A stretch of DNA of 57,245 nucleotides from JAWKVD01 sp041398225. Its GTDB lineage: Bacteria > Pseudomonadota > Alphaproteobacteria > Caulobacterales > Hyphomonadaceae. The translations under genes were made by a program, and so were the position numbers. Position 1 is the stretch's first letter, and every line of letters starts with the position of its first letter. The stretch is from positions 1-57,245 of the forward strand of contig JAWKVD010000022.1 in NCBI GenBank assembly GCA_041398225.1, read 5' to 3'. The notes beneath the pieces are model-generated. The model worked only from the letters and a program-made list of their open reading frames with translations. It was not told the origin of the DNA and searched no databases. Of this stretch, positions 9,230-18,704 are shown in pieces.

Positions 9230-9655
9230 ATGCATCACGCATTGATGATGTCGGCACTAATCGCGGCGGCCATCGCCGCTTGCGCGCCCGCCATCGCCCA
9301 GGAAGCAGGCCCTGAAGCGAGCCCCGAAGCAGGCATGGTCTGGCTGGACAAGGATCGCGACGGCCAAGTCAGCCTCAACGAGTATCTGTTCTTCCAGACG
9401 TCGCGGATCGCCCGGTTCGACATGAACGGCAACGGCAAGCTGTCGCGCGACGAGTTCAAGGAAAGCCTGAACGGCAAGGCCCGGCAAACCTACGAACGCA
9501 GCTTCCGCGCCTTCGACCGCGACAAGAGCAAGGGCCTCGATCAGCGCGAGTTCCTTGGCTACCACGCCTTCGTGTTCAACACCTATATCGACACGAACAA
9601 GGACGGCCAGATGAGCCTTGAGGAGCTGGCGGCGCTGGCCGAGCCGCAGGGCTGA
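9230..9655 (+). CDS. Exported EF-hand calcium-binding protein
   Basis: This 141-aa protein has a signal peptide cleaved near ACAPAIAQ (residue 24) and four EF-hand loops. They lie at residues 40-51 (DKDRDGQVSLNE), 64-75 (DMNGNGKLSRDE), 96-107 (DRDKSKGLDQRE, one residue off the canonical Gly position) and 121-132 (DTNKDGQMSLEE). It is probably a periplasmic calcium buffer or sensor. The start has GGGAGGGAA upstream. It is a single gene between the divergent CocE gene and a convergent unknown gene. Confidence 0.9.
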   Translation: MHHALMMSALIAAAIAACAPAIAQEAGPEASPEAGMVWLDKDRDGQVSLNEYLFFQTSRIARFDMNGNGKLSRDEFKESLNGKARQTYERSFRAFDRDKSKGLDQREFLGYHAFVFNTYIDTNKDGQMSLEELAALAEPQG

Positions 9656-9717
9656 CCGGCGGACACAGCGCCTGACGTTCTGGAGTTGGGCGCGCGATCC
9701 GCGAACGGTCGCGATCG

Positions 9718-10647
9718 TCACCAGACGCTCTGGCCGACGCCTCCATCAAGATCGAGACGTCCGCTGACGACGGTGCGCGCGGGACGAACCTGGCTTGAGG
9801 CAGCGGGCGCACGAACCGCGCGGGTGATCGTCGTCAGGACGAATTTGACGACCGAAGCGTCGAGAAGATCGTCGGTTTCAGAAACGCTCGCTTGAAGCAG
9901 GGACGGACGGCATTGAAGCCGGCCGCCGGGCGCGTGCCACAAGGCCTCGCCCGGCGCGCACTGGATGGTTTCAGCCTGGCTGAAGTCGACGCGCCGACCA
10001 TCCATGACGCCGACATGCGCTTCCAGACGCTCGCCGGCGTCGCAGCGAAAGAGTTCGCCGGCATAGGCGGGATCGACATCGGCCGGCTTGTAGACGGAGA
10101 TCGCGGGCAAGGATGCGCCGCCTTCGGCGAGGCACACGCCTTCGATCGGACGCAGGACCGTTTCCTCGCGCGCCTGTTCGGTGAACGCCGCTTGCGCCAA
10201 TCCGGCCGCCAGATCTGCATCGGCGCTTTCGCCGGCGACGTCCGCGCTTTCTTCTTCAAAGGCTGCGCCGGTTTCGGCGACGGCGTAACCGCCGGAAAAG
10301 CCATAGCCGCCCGCCGAGCCGCCTGCCCGCGCGCCGCCGGAGGCGTAGACGCCGACGCCCGCCGACGCGGTCGCATTCGCCGACACGTTCACGGAGGCGG
10401 CGCCGATCGCGATCGTCGGATAGGCGACGGAGACGCCGGGAACGCTGATCGTCACATCGGCGGTCGACTGGCGCGGAACATTCACAAGCGTGCTGGTGGG
10501 CTGCACGCAGCAGCCGGAGGGCGTGGGCGTCGGTCTCGCCGGAGCCACCGCGCAGCATGAAGACGCAGCCTGGGCAAGCGCCGGCGCACCCGTCAGGAAC
10601 GGAAGACCGCAGATCGCCACGGCCATGTGCCGCCATGAAACGCGCAT
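9718..10647 (-). CDS. Secreted protein of unknown function
   Basis: This 309-aa protein has a signal peptide ending GAPALAQA (about residue 27). A Cys-rich Pro segment (SSCCAVAPARPTPTPSGCC) follows, then a Ser/Val/Ala section (VTISVPGVSVAYPTIAIGAASVNV). Next are a Gly/Ala-rich stretch (residues about 95-120) and an acidic Ala/Glu linker. The C-terminal domain has three spaced cysteines (EGVCLAEGG, LFRCDAGE, TIQCAPGE) around short repeated G-E-x-L/A motifs. I do not recognise a family. The ATG is preceded by GGAGG. Confidence 0.8.
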   Translation of the reverse strand: MRVSWRHMAVAICGLPFLTGAPALAQAASSCCAVAPARPTPTPSGCCVQPTSTLVNVPRQSTADVTISVPGVSVAYPTIAIGAASVNVSANATASAGVGVYASGGARAGGSAGGYGFSGGYAVAETGAAFEEESADVAGESADADLAAGLAQAAFTEQAREETVLRPIEGVCLAEGGASLPAISVYKPADVDPAYAGELFRCDAGERLEAHVGVMDGRRVDFSQAETIQCAPGEALWHAPGGRLQCRPSLLQASVSETDDLLDASVVKFVLTTITRAVRAPAASSQVRPARTVVSGRLDLDGGVGQSVW

Positions 10648-10822
10648 ATGTCCAGTCCTCCATGCTTCGCGTGTTGCGCTGCAATTGGCGGACCGTTTTC
10701 TCCCGCCAAACGCGAAAGCGGCGGCAAACCGCGCCCATTAACGCTTTCGGGCGCGTGGCGCGCGCCTTGCCGTGTGTGCCGGGGATGGGGACTGATCTTC
10801 CGACCGGCAGGCAAGTACGACG

Positions 10823-11350
10823 ATGCAACAAGCACATGCAAACACGCGGGTGATCCTGGACGCCTGGTCCCGTCTCGCGGACGGCGACACGGAGACCGGC
10901 CCGTCGGTCAACGCGGTGTCCGAACTGACCCGGCAGCTTTTCGTTCTCACCGAGGCCGACGACAGCGACTATCCGTTCCATCGCGCCGGTTCGGCGGTCG
11001 AGGCGCTGTTCGGCCGCGACCTGCTCGATCATAATTTTCTGACGCTGTGGACGGAGACCGACCGCGCGCTGTGCGCCGCCGGCATGATCGCCGCCCGCGA
11101 GGGCGACGGTCCGGTGCTGATCCATGCGCGCGGCGAAACGCTGGACGGCAAGGTCGTGGAGCTTGAGTTCGCGCTGGCGCCGCTGGCGGCGGGACCGCGG
11201 AAAATCCGCCGCTATCTCGGGATCTGCCAGCCGCTGACGCCGGTCGAGGCGCTCGGCGGCCGCCCGGTTCGACGCCTTCAGGCGCTTGCAGTTATTCCGC
11301 CGGCGAGGCCGCACGCCCACCCCATGGTGCGGCTGGTCGAACCGGCCTAG
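10823..11350 (+). CDS. PAS-domain protein (PAS_5/DUF1457 type)
   Basis: This 175-aa soluble protein resembles the alphaproteobacterial single-PAS family often linked to motility or cell-cycle signalling (MopJ-like in Caulobacter). Seen are RVILDAWSRLADGD near the N-terminus, a core with FHRAGSAVEALFGRDL (about 52-67) and the C-terminal strands GKVVELEFALAPLA and RYLGICQPL. There is no output domain, so it probably acts by protein-protein contact. It is single-cistron, next to the PilZ gene, which also belongs to signalling. Confidence 0.75.
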   Translation: MQQAHANTRVILDAWSRLADGDTETGPSVNAVSELTRQLFVLTEADDSDYPFHRAGSAVEALFGRDLLDHNFLTLWTETDRALCAAGMIAAREGDGPVLIHARGETLDGKVVELEFALAPLAAGPRKIRRYLGICQPLTPVEALGGRPVRRLQALAVIPPARPHAHPMVRLVEPA

Positions 11351-11478
11351 CGGCCCCGCGCCGCCTCCTCTCTCGCTGGCCCGCCCAATAGGTTAGCGAG
11401 TTGCTAATCAGTTTCGGAAAGACTGCACCCGACTTTGCGTGCGCACGCACCATTGGGGGAACCTGTTCGAGGCTGAGG

Positions 11479-12093
11479 ATGCACTTGACCGGACACGAGC
11501 GCAAAGAGTCGTCTCTGCGACGGCCTGTTCAGGCCGCCGACCGTCGGCGTCACCGCCGCGTTCCATGGGTGACCCGCGTGCGCGGCATCGGCCCCGACGG
11601 CGAAGAGTTTCAGGCCAACACGGTGGACGTGGGCGCGGGCGGGCTGCGCATCAATCTCGCCCGGCCCTACTCCGTCGGCGACGTGCTGGTGCTCTATCTG
11701 GATGACCTCGGACGCGTCGAAGGGCCGATCACGCGCGTATTGCCCGACTTCGGGTATGCGATCGAGTTCGCGGTCCCGCCGCGCAAGCGCGACAAGATCG
11801 CGGACCAGCTGACCTGGCTGATCAACAAGGACCGCCTGCAGCTTCTTGAGGACCGCGTCGCGGAACGGCGAACCTCCGGCGGACAGGTGGTGGTGCAGTA
11901 CGGCGAAGGCGTGACGATCGCTTGCGCGGTGGTCGACATGTCTGTGTTCGGCATCGCCTTCAGGACCAACGGGCCGCGTCCGATGATCGGCGATCAGGTC
12001 AGGGTCGGCGACCGCACCGGCGCTTGCGTGCGCTATATCGAGGGCGGTTTCGCGATCGATTTCCGCGCGCCGGACACGGGCGAATCGGCCTGA
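11479..12093 (+). CDS. PilZ-domain protein, probably with two PilZ-like halves
   Basis: The protein has 204 aa. The N-terminal half carries a PilZ c-di-GMP site: RRHRR near residues 25-29 and, about 25 residues later, VDVGAGGLRI (a variant of the D/NxSxxG motif). The C-terminal half (VQYGEGVTIACAVVDMSVFGIAF then GDQVRVGD) has the same strand order but lacks the RxxxR motif. It looks like a second, degenerate PilZ fold. ATG 11479 with GAGGCTGAGG before it is chosen over a TTG 78 bases upstream. c-di-GMP signalling fits a holdfast-forming organism. Confidence 0.85.
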   Translation: MHLTGHERKESSLRRPVQAADRRRHRRVPWVTRVRGIGPDGEEFQANTVDVGAGGLRINLARPYSVGDVLVLYLDDLGRVEGPITRVLPDFGYAIEFAVPPRKRDKIADQLTWLINKDRLQLLEDRVAERRTSGGQVVVQYGEGVTIACAVVDMSVFGIAFRTNGPRPMIGDQVRVGDRTGACVRYIEGGFAIDFRAPDTGESA

Positions 12094-12127
12094 ATTGCCC
12101 CTAGGTAGGGGGTCTCTTAAGGGCAAT
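12094..12127. promoter_or_regulatory. Nested palindrome, operator-like or terminator hairpin
   Basis: Directly after the PilZ stop, ATTGCCC (12094-12100) is matched by GGGCAAT (12121-12127). Nested in it is a perfect CCCCTA-GG-TAGGGG palindrome (12098-12111). There is no T-run, so an operator for the downstream receptor gene (start 12368) is as likely as a terminator. Confidence 0.4.
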
Positions 12128-12367
12128 ATCGACGGCCGGCGGCGCGCCGTGGCGGCGGCGCCGGCGCGCGCCGTATGAGCTTTTCACGTCTTCGTGAGGT
12201 GTCGTAGGGACTTGTTGGATCAGGGCTTTCCTGACGTAGGGATAGACGGACCCGCGCTGCATTGCCTCCGCCCGCCAACGCGAACCAACCTCACCTCGAT
12301 CGCAACGCACGCGGCCTCCAGGGGGGGACCGCGTAGCCAAAACAAAAGCGGTCGGAGGGAGAGGAAC

Positions 12368-15300
12368 ATGTATCCGCAATACAGGAGGAGTGCGTCCGCA
12401 CTCGTTATAGCCGCATGTCTTGCCGGCGGGGGCACGGGGGTCGCCTACGCCCAGCAGAGCGCGTCGCAGGATTCGGAGACGGCGCCTCCGGAGCGCGAAG
12501 TCATCGTCATCACCGGCTCCAACATCGCCGGGGCCGCTGAATCCGCCGCGCTGCCGGTCGAGGTCTACACGGCCGATGAATCGCTCAAGCAGGGCGGCCA
12601 GACGGCGCTTGAATTCACCAAGACGCTTTCAGTGGTCGGTTCGACGGTGGGCGAGACCAACCAGTTCCAGGCCGGCTACGCCTCGATCGGCTCCGCGACG
12701 CTGAACCTGCGCGGTCTGGGCGGCGGACGCACGCTGACCATCTTCAACGGCCGGCGCTTCAGCGAAAACATCAACATGATCCCGTCGATCGCGCTGGCGC
12801 GGACGGAGATCCTGAAAGACGGCGGCGCCGTGATCTACGGCGCGGACGCCACCGGCGGCGTCGTCAACTTCATCACCCGCGACGAGTTCGAGGGCTTCGT
12901 CGCCGACGCCGAATACAAGTTCATCGACGGGGGTCGGACGGCGACTACAACGCTTCGTTCCTGTGGGGACGGAATTTCGAGAACGGCAACATCCTGGCGT
13001 CTTACGAATACTCGCACCGCAGCGAGCTGGACGTGCTCGAACGCGACTGGGCGGTTCATTCGTTCGCGGAAAACAACACGCCCTGGGCGCCGTATCACAA
13101 CTACGCCACCTATCTCCTTCGGCCCACCGCTGCGACCGAGGCGTTCGCCCCCAACATTCCGGGCATCGGACGCACCTTTGGCGTCGTCGCCGACTTCACC
13201 GAAGATGAGTGTCGCGCGAGTTCGGGGCCTGTCGAAGGTCAACCGCTGTCGCTGAGCGGACTGCCGGTGTGCTGGTGGAACTATATGATCCACACCTACA
13301 ATCTGGTTGAGGAAACCAACCAGCACCGCGCCTATCTGCAGGTGAAGAACGATCTGTCGGACCGTCTGCGGTTCACCGGTCAGCTCGCCTACGGCAAGTC
13401 GAACGCCGACCGCATCGGCACGGTGGCTTCCTATCAGGCCAATGTGGGGCCCGGCCCGGGATCGGGGACGGCCTTCCAGTACTTCGTTCCATCCAGCAAC
13501 CCGTATTTCTCGGACTTCCTGGCGCAGAACGCCTCGCAGATTCCGGTCCCGGCCTCCTATCTGGCCGGTGCGGACCAGTTCCTGTCGATCTTCTTCGGCC
13601 CGTCCGGCGCGCCGCACTTGCCGGCCGGCGAGGGCACGATGCCGACCACCGAACTTGAGAACTGGAACGCCGTCGGCGCATTCGAAGGGGAGTTTGGCGA
13701 CTGGGGCGGCGTCTGGCTCGACCGCTGGAGCGCATCGGGCACGTTCAACTACGCCACCACCACGGCCACCCTGCCCGACACGATCGGCTTCCGGGTGCAA
13801 CAGGCGCTGAACGGCTTCGGCGGACCCAACTGCAACGCGGCGGACCTGGTTCCGGACAACTTCAACATGGACGCGCTCGACGCCAACGGCGACGGCCAGG
13901 TCACAAGCGTGGAATGGAACGCCGTCATCGGGACGCAGAACCCGGCGGAAGCGGGCCAGAACGGATGCATGTATCTGAACCCGTTCTCGTCGAGCTATCC
14001 GGCGAACGGCACATTCGGCACGCCGAACCCGCGCTACATTCCCGGCAACGAAATCTCGCCGGAGCTTTCGAGGTGGCTGTACGACGACCGCTACACGGAG
14101 GACGTCTCCACCAACCTCACCTTCGACGCTCTGGTGTCGGGCGGCACGCCGGTCGAGCTTCCCGGCGGCATGCTCGCCTGGGCGGCCGGCGCGCAATGGC
14201 GGCAATCCGAGTTCCGGGACAATATCTCCAGCCCGTACATGAATTCCGACGTCACGCCTTGCGCATGGCCTGGACAACAACCCGGACAGGTGGGCTGTGC
14301 GCCGACCGGTCAATCGCCCTACTTCTTCTTCGGGCAGGACAACCCCAGCCGCTCGGACCAGCAGCAGTATTCCTACTTCGGCGAGCTGCAGGCGCCGGTT
14401 CTGGATACGCTGAGCTTCCAGCTGGCGGCCCGGCGCGAGGAGTTCCCGCAATCCGGCCTCGGATCGACGGTCTACAAGATCGCCGGAAAGTGGGACCCGG
14501 TCGACTGGCTGGCAGTGCGCGGTTCGTTCGGCACCAACTACTCGACCCCGCCGGCTTCGTTCATTCCCGGAGAGATCACCAACGCGCTGTCGCTGATCGC
14601 CGGCGCCGGCAACAAGTATCTGCGGGTTGAGACGGAGACTCTGTCGGGCGTGGTTCCGGAGACCGCGGAGGTCAGCAATTTCGGCCTGATCTTCAACTTC
14701 GACAATCTGCCGCTCGACGGATCGCTCCGGTTCAGCGCCGACTACTTCAACTTCAAGATCATCGACGAGATCAAGACGGTCAGCCACAACTCGATCCTCG
14801 GAACGGTGTTCGTGGACGGCGCGCCCGCGAGGGCCACTAGCCTGATCAACTGCTCCGCGGCGTTGATCGACCGGATCACCTTCATCAACGGACAGGGCGC
14901 TTCCGGGTGTATGCAAGGCGTGACGGTCGGCGACGACGTGACGTCGATCCGGTCGGTGCGCGGCAACGGACCGGGCGCGAAGACGGCGGGCGTCGACTAT
15001 GACGTGACCTACGACTTCTCGGCGCTTGGCGGCGACATGACCGCCATGCTCACCGCCACCAATGTGCTGGAGTACAAGATCGACGCCTTCCAGCTCAACG
15101 GAACGCAGCTCACGCCCGAGATCGACGGTCTGGGTTACGCCAACTACTCGCGTGAGGGCGACATCGTGTCGAAGTGGCGGGCCAACGCCTCGCTGAACTA
15201 CTCGAACGGCAACCACAATCTGCGGTATGCGGTGCGCTACATTCAGGGCGTGACCGACGACCGCTACATTGGAACGGCCAACGAGCAGATCGGCGACTTC

Positions 15301-15483
15301 ACCACCCACAACCTGTACTATCAGTACACTCTGCCGTGGGACGAAGACATGACGGTTCGCCTGTCGATCGAGAACCTGACGGACGAGGATCCGCCCTTCA
15401 CCGTGCAGCAGTACAGCTATGACCCGTTCATCGGGAATGCGCTGGGCCGCACGATCGAGGTCGGCTTCCGCAAAACCTTCTAG
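12368..15483 (+). pseudogene. TonB-dependent receptor, interrupted by one frameshift
   Basis: The gene encodes a TonB-dependent outer-membrane receptor of about 1038 aa if the frame is restored. The N-terminal part (signal peptide, then plug motifs VITGSNI, TLNLRGLGGGRTLTIFNGRR, DGGAVIYGADATGGVVNFITR) runs in one frame to about 12933. From 12934 the next frame continues with DYNASFLWGRNFENGN and the whole barrel, ending in the typical terminal Phe (GFRKTF). The shift fits loss of one G in a run of five G (12929-12933); six would restore it. It is either a sequencing or assembly error or a recent lesion. A perfect EF-hand loop (DANGDGQVTSVE, 13879-13914) lies in the barrel region. A strong ribosome-binding site (GAGGGAGAGGAAC) precedes the ATG. 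Confidence 0.88.
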
Positions 15484-15498
15484 ACGTGCGCATGACTG

Positions 15499-15534
15499 GC
15501 CGCCCCGGACGAACATCCGGGGCGGCTCCATTTT
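15499..15534 (+). terminator. Intrinsic terminator of the TonB-dependent receptor
   Basis: GCCGCCCCGGA (15499-15509) and TCCGGGGCGGC (15516-15526) form a perfect 11-bp stem with a 6-nt loop, followed by TCCATTTT. It begins 16 bp after the receptor stop. Confidence 0.85.
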
Positions 15535-15568
15535 CCCGCGGCTAACGCGCCGCCGTCAGTGGTTGAGG

Positions 15569-16351
15569 TCAGTCTTCGAGTTTCCAGTCCGGCTTGCGCT
15601 TCTCGGCGAACGCCTTGGGGCCTTCCTTGTGATCGTTCGAGGTGAGCAGCTTTCCGATGCCCTCGAATTTGGTTTCGAACGCCTCCTGGAAGTTGGCGAT
15701 ATCGAGACCCTTCATCACCGTCTCCTTGGTGGCGCGGATGGCCATGGGCGAGCATTCCAGAATCTGCGCGGCCCATTTCTTCGCGGCTTCGAGCGCCTGC
15801 CCTTCCGGAACGACTTCGGTGACGAAGCCCATTTCGTAGCCTTCCTTCGCGAAGACGTGGCGGCCGGTGAGCATCATGCCCATGGCTTTCTTCAGCGGAA
15901 TCTGGCGCGGAAGGCGGTGCATCCCGCCAGCCAGGGCCGCGAAGCCGACGCGCGGCTCCGGCAGGGCGAAACGGGCGTTTTCGGAGGCGACGATGATGTC
16001 GCTGGCCAGCGCGATCTCGAAACCGCCGCCCATGGCGACGCCGTTGACCGCGGCGATGACGGGCTTGTGCAGGTCATAGCGCGACGTAAGTCCGCCGAAA
16101 CCCGACTTGGGCATGGGCGATTTTTGCCCGGAAGCCGCGAATTTTAGGTCGTTGCCGGCCGAAAACGCGCGCTCGCCGGCGCCGGTGATGATGGCGACCC
16201 AGAGATCGCGGTCAGCCGCGAACTTGTCGAAAGCGTCCGCCAGCTCGGTGTTGGCCATGGGATGCAGGCAGTTCATCACCTCGGGACGGTTGATGGTGAC
16301 GATGAAGACCCGACCGTCGGTCTCGGTCTTGATATATTCGTATGCGCTCAT
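15569..16351 (-). CDS. Enoyl-CoA hydratase/isomerase (crotonase) family protein
   Basis: This 260-aa crotonase-fold enzyme has the oxyanion-hole segments FSAGNDLK and NGVAMGGGFEI and a candidate acid in LPEPRVG. The remaining sequence (MNCLHPMANTELADAF, AILECSPMAIRATKE) resembles CaiD-like/EchA-like hydratases of fatty-acid or carnitine-type acyl-CoA metabolism. The exact substrate is not readable. The ATG at 16351 has GGAGA upstream; a start 54 bases earlier would add a non-conserved tail. It is divergent from the GYF_2 gene. Confidence 0.88.
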   Translation of the reverse strand: MSAYEYIKTETDGRVFIVTINRPEVMNCLHPMANTELADAFDKFAADRDLWVAIITGAGERAFSAGNDLKFAASGQKSPMPKSGFGGLTSRYDLHKPVIAAVNGVAMGGGFEIALASDIIVASENARFALPEPRVGFAALAGGMHRLPRQIPLKKAMGMMLTGRHVFAKEGYEMGFVTEVVPEGQALEAAKKWAAQILECSPMAIRATKETVMKGLDIANFQEAFETKFEGIGKLLTSNDHKEGPKAFAEKRKPDWKLED

Positions 16352-16434
16352 GGGCGTCTCCCGTTTACCATTCGAAAATATGGCTGGAGATATCCCTAAA
16401 CCCAAACTGCGCCAGACGGGAACATGCCTTTCCG

Positions 16435-17028
16435 ATGAACGATCTGCTGGATCTTTCCGAGCCGATCTCGCCCGACCTCGACGAGGAGCCGGCGACGCCG
16501 CCGCCTTTCGAGAGCGTCAAATGGCGCGTGAAGGTCGGCGAACAGGTTTACGGCCCCTATCCCCGGTCCAGACTGCTGGACTTCCTGAAGGAAGGCCGCG
16601 TCGCCGCCCACACCCTGCTGGCGTGCGGGCAGGACAAGGATTTTCACCGCGCCGACAAGCATCCGCAGCTGCGCTGGGACTTCAGCGCGCCGCGCAAGCG
16701 CCGGTTCGGCGAACCGCGCCTGGACCCGGGCGAAGGCGAGCACCCGATCTGCAACTATTTCATCGCCGGCAAGGTGGTGTCGTCGCTCGCGGCGTTTGAG
16801 AAAGCGCTCAGCGAATGCGGACGCATGGCGCGGATCTCCGGCGACATGTGGGTTCTGCGTTCGCCGATGACCGTACAGCAGGTGCGCAACAAGCTGTCTG
16901 CGGTTTCGCGGACGCATGAAGCGTTCGTGGTGGTCAACGCGACGCGCGACCGGCTGGCCTGGCACAATATCGGTGTGGAGAACGACGTCGCCCTGCGCGA
17001 CGTTTGGGATTCCGACGAAGTCCAGTAG
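16435..17028 (+). CDS. GYF_2-domain protein
   Basis: The protein has 197 aa. Residues about 28-78 form a GYF_2 (DUF4339) domain, a small fold for protein contacts: WRVKVGEQVYGPYPRSRLLDFLKEG then a conserved basic/aromatic tail. The C-terminal 100 residues (ICNYFIAGKVVSSLAAFEKALSE, MWVLRSPMTVQQVRNKL, AWHNIGVENDVALRDVW) form a second soluble domain that I do not recognise. No signal or membrane segment is seen. ATG 16435 is preferred because an upstream start would read through the divergent promoter. Confidence 0.72.
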   Translation: MNDLLDLSEPISPDLDEEPATPPPFESVKWRVKVGEQVYGPYPRSRLLDFLKEGRVAAHTLLACGQDKDFHRADKHPQLRWDFSAPRKRRFGEPRLDPGEGEHPICNYFIAGKVVSSLAAFEKALSECGRMARISGDMWVLRSPMTVQQVRNKLSAVSRTHEAFVVVNATRDRLAWHNIGVENDVALRDVWDSDEVQ

Positions 17029-17064
17029 CGGCGAGCCGGACCGTTCGCCCGTGAGGCTATCGGC

Positions 17065-18060
17065 TCAGGCCATCATCTCTCCAACGACATCCGCGGCAAT
17101 CTCGAACGAACGCTTGCGCAGCGCGTGATCCCAGATCGGGCCGGCGGCGATCAGTTCGTCGGCCTTCCACCTCTGCGCGAACCCAAGCAGGCCGGCGCGA
17201 ACCGTATCGGGTCCGCCGACGACCGAGCAGGACAGCGCCTGGGTGAGGCCGGCCTGAATCTGGGGCGGGAAATCTTCGAAGGCGCCTTGCTTGGGTTTCG
17301 GCATTTTGCCGGGCATGCCGGTGCGGAGATTGGCGAAAGCCTGCTGGATCGACGTGAACAGGAACTTCGCTTCCTCGTCGGTTTCGGCGGCGACGAGATT
17401 CAGGCCCAGCATGACATAGGGCTCTGACAGGTATTTCGACGGCCGGAAGCGTTCGCGATAGATCGAGATCGCACCTTCCAGATCGCCCGGCGCGAAGTGC
17501 GACGCGAACGCGTAGGGCAATCCCAAATGCGCGGCGAGTTGGGCGCCGAACAGGCTGGAGCCCAATATCCATACGTCCACCTGCGCGCCGGCGCCGGGAA
17601 CGGCGCGAACGGCCTGCCCCTGTTGCGCCGGTTCGAAGTAGGACAACAGCTCGACGACATCCTGCGGGAAGGTGTCGCCGCTGCCATGCATCATGCGGCG
17701 CAGGGCGCGCGCCGTGGCCATGTCGGTTCCCGGCGCGCGGCCGAGACCAAGGTCGATGCGGCCCGGAAACAGCGCATCCAGCGTTCCGAACTGTTCGGCG
17801 ATCATCAGCGGCGCGTGGTTCGGCAGCATGACGCCGCCGGCGCCGACGCGCATGCGCGTGGTCGCGGCCGCGACATGGCCGATCACGACCGAGGTGGCGG
17901 CCGAGGCGATGCCCGGCATGTTGTGGTGCTCGGCCAGCCAATAGCGGTGATAGCCGAGCGCGTCGGCGCGACGGGCTAGGTCGGCCGAATTCGCCAACGC
18001 CTCGCCGGCGGTTGAACCTTCGACGATGGATGCGAGATCGAGGATCGAGAGCCGTGTCAT
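17065..18060 (-). CDS. LLM-class flavin-dependent oxidoreductase
   Basis: This 331-aa luciferase-like monooxygenase resembles the group often annotated MsnO8/YhbW. Motifs seen are LARRADALGYHRYWLAEHHNMPGI (27-50, the flavin/substrate site typical of this group), GGVMLPNHAPLMIAEQF, GRIDLGLGRAPGTD and ILGSS. It would use FMNH2 supplied by another protein; the substrate is unknown. ATG 18060 is chosen because the fold begins there (MTRLSILDL) and the next upstream start only adds a charged tail. Confidence 0.9.
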   Translation of the reverse strand: MTRLSILDLASIVEGSTAGEALANSADLARRADALGYHRYWLAEHHNMPGIASAATSVVIGHVAAATTRMRVGAGGVMLPNHAPLMIAEQFGTLDALFPGRIDLGLGRAPGTDMATARALRRMMHGSGDTFPQDVVELLSYFEPAQQGQAVRAVPGAGAQVDVWILGSSLFGAQLAAHLGLPYAFASHFAPGDLEGAISIYRERFRPSKYLSEPYVMLGLNLVAAETDEEAKFLFTSIQQAFANLRTGMPGKMPKPKQGAFEDFPPQIQAGLTQALSCSVVGGPDTVRAGLLGFAQRWKADELIAAGPIWDHALRKRSFEIAADVVGEMMA

Positions 18061-18139
18061 GGCGCAGATATAGGGTGCGGGCCGCCTGTCGTCATGGCCT
18101 GTCGTCATGGCCTGGCGCTCAAGCGGTTGTGGAGGCCGC

Positions 18140-18676
18140 CTAATCGATACGCTTCAGCCCTTTCGCGTAGCGCTTCCAGTTCTCGACATAGTGGAGCGCG
18201 GACATGGTGATGCCCTGCGCCTGCGCGTCCGACACTTCGCGGACAACCTTGCCGGGCGAGCCCATGACCAGCGAATTATCCGGGATCTCCTTGCCTTCCG
18301 GGATCAGGGAGTTCGCGCCGATGATGCAGTTGCGGCCGATCCGGGCGCCGTTGAGGATCACCGATCCGATGCCGATCAGCGAATTCTCGCCGATCGTGCA
18401 GCCATGCAGCATCACCATGTGCCCGATGGTGCAATTCTTCCCGACGGTGAGGGGCACGCCCGTATCGGTGTGCAACACGCTGCCGTCCTGAATGTTGGAG
18501 TTCTCTCCGATGGTGATCGGATCGTTGTCGCCGCGAAGCGTCGCGCCGAACCAGACGCTGGCGTTGCGATGCAGAATCACGCGGCCGAGGACGACGGCGT
18601 TCTCCGCCACCCAGAATTCGCCCGGTTGGCCGTCAGGCCCGCCCGGAGTTTCACCATCAAGTTCGAAAAGCGCCAT
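18140..18676 (-). CDS. Gamma-class carbonic anhydrase-like hexapeptide protein
   Basis: This 178-aa left-handed beta-helix protein carries the zinc histidines of the family: LHTDTG, then TIGHMVMLHGC, where two histidines lie five residues apart. The helix turns are visible as repeated small-hydrophobic hexapeptides (TIGENSNIQDGSVL, RIGRNCIIGANSL). It is close to the YrdA/PaaY type, which includes true carbonic anhydrases and thioesterase helpers. ATG 18676 is preferred over ATG 18706. A perfect -10 box TATAAT covers 18710-18705, so transcription should start near 18698, downstream of the earlier ATG. Confidence 0.85.
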   Translation of the reverse strand: MALFELDGETPGGPDGQPGEFWVAENAVVLGRVILHRNASVWFGATLRGDNDPITIGENSNIQDGSVLHTDTGVPLTVGKNCTIGHMVMLHGCTIGENSLIGIGSVILNGARIGRNCIIGANSLIPEGKEIPDNSLVMGSPGKVVREVSDAQAQGITMSALHYVENWKRYAKGLKRID

Positions 18677-18704
18677 ATCCGACCCGCCTGAGAGAATGTC
18701 CGTC

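Noticed and set aside
12929..12933. Programmed ribosomal frameshift in the receptor gene
   Set aside because: There is no slippery heptamer or downstream stimulator, and receptors of this family are not known to use one. A lost G explains the data.
12835..15531. An 898-codon open frame antisense to the TonB-dependent receptor
   Set aside because: It is Arg/Val/Gly-rich and has no domain or start site. High-GC genes commonly leave such antisense frames open.
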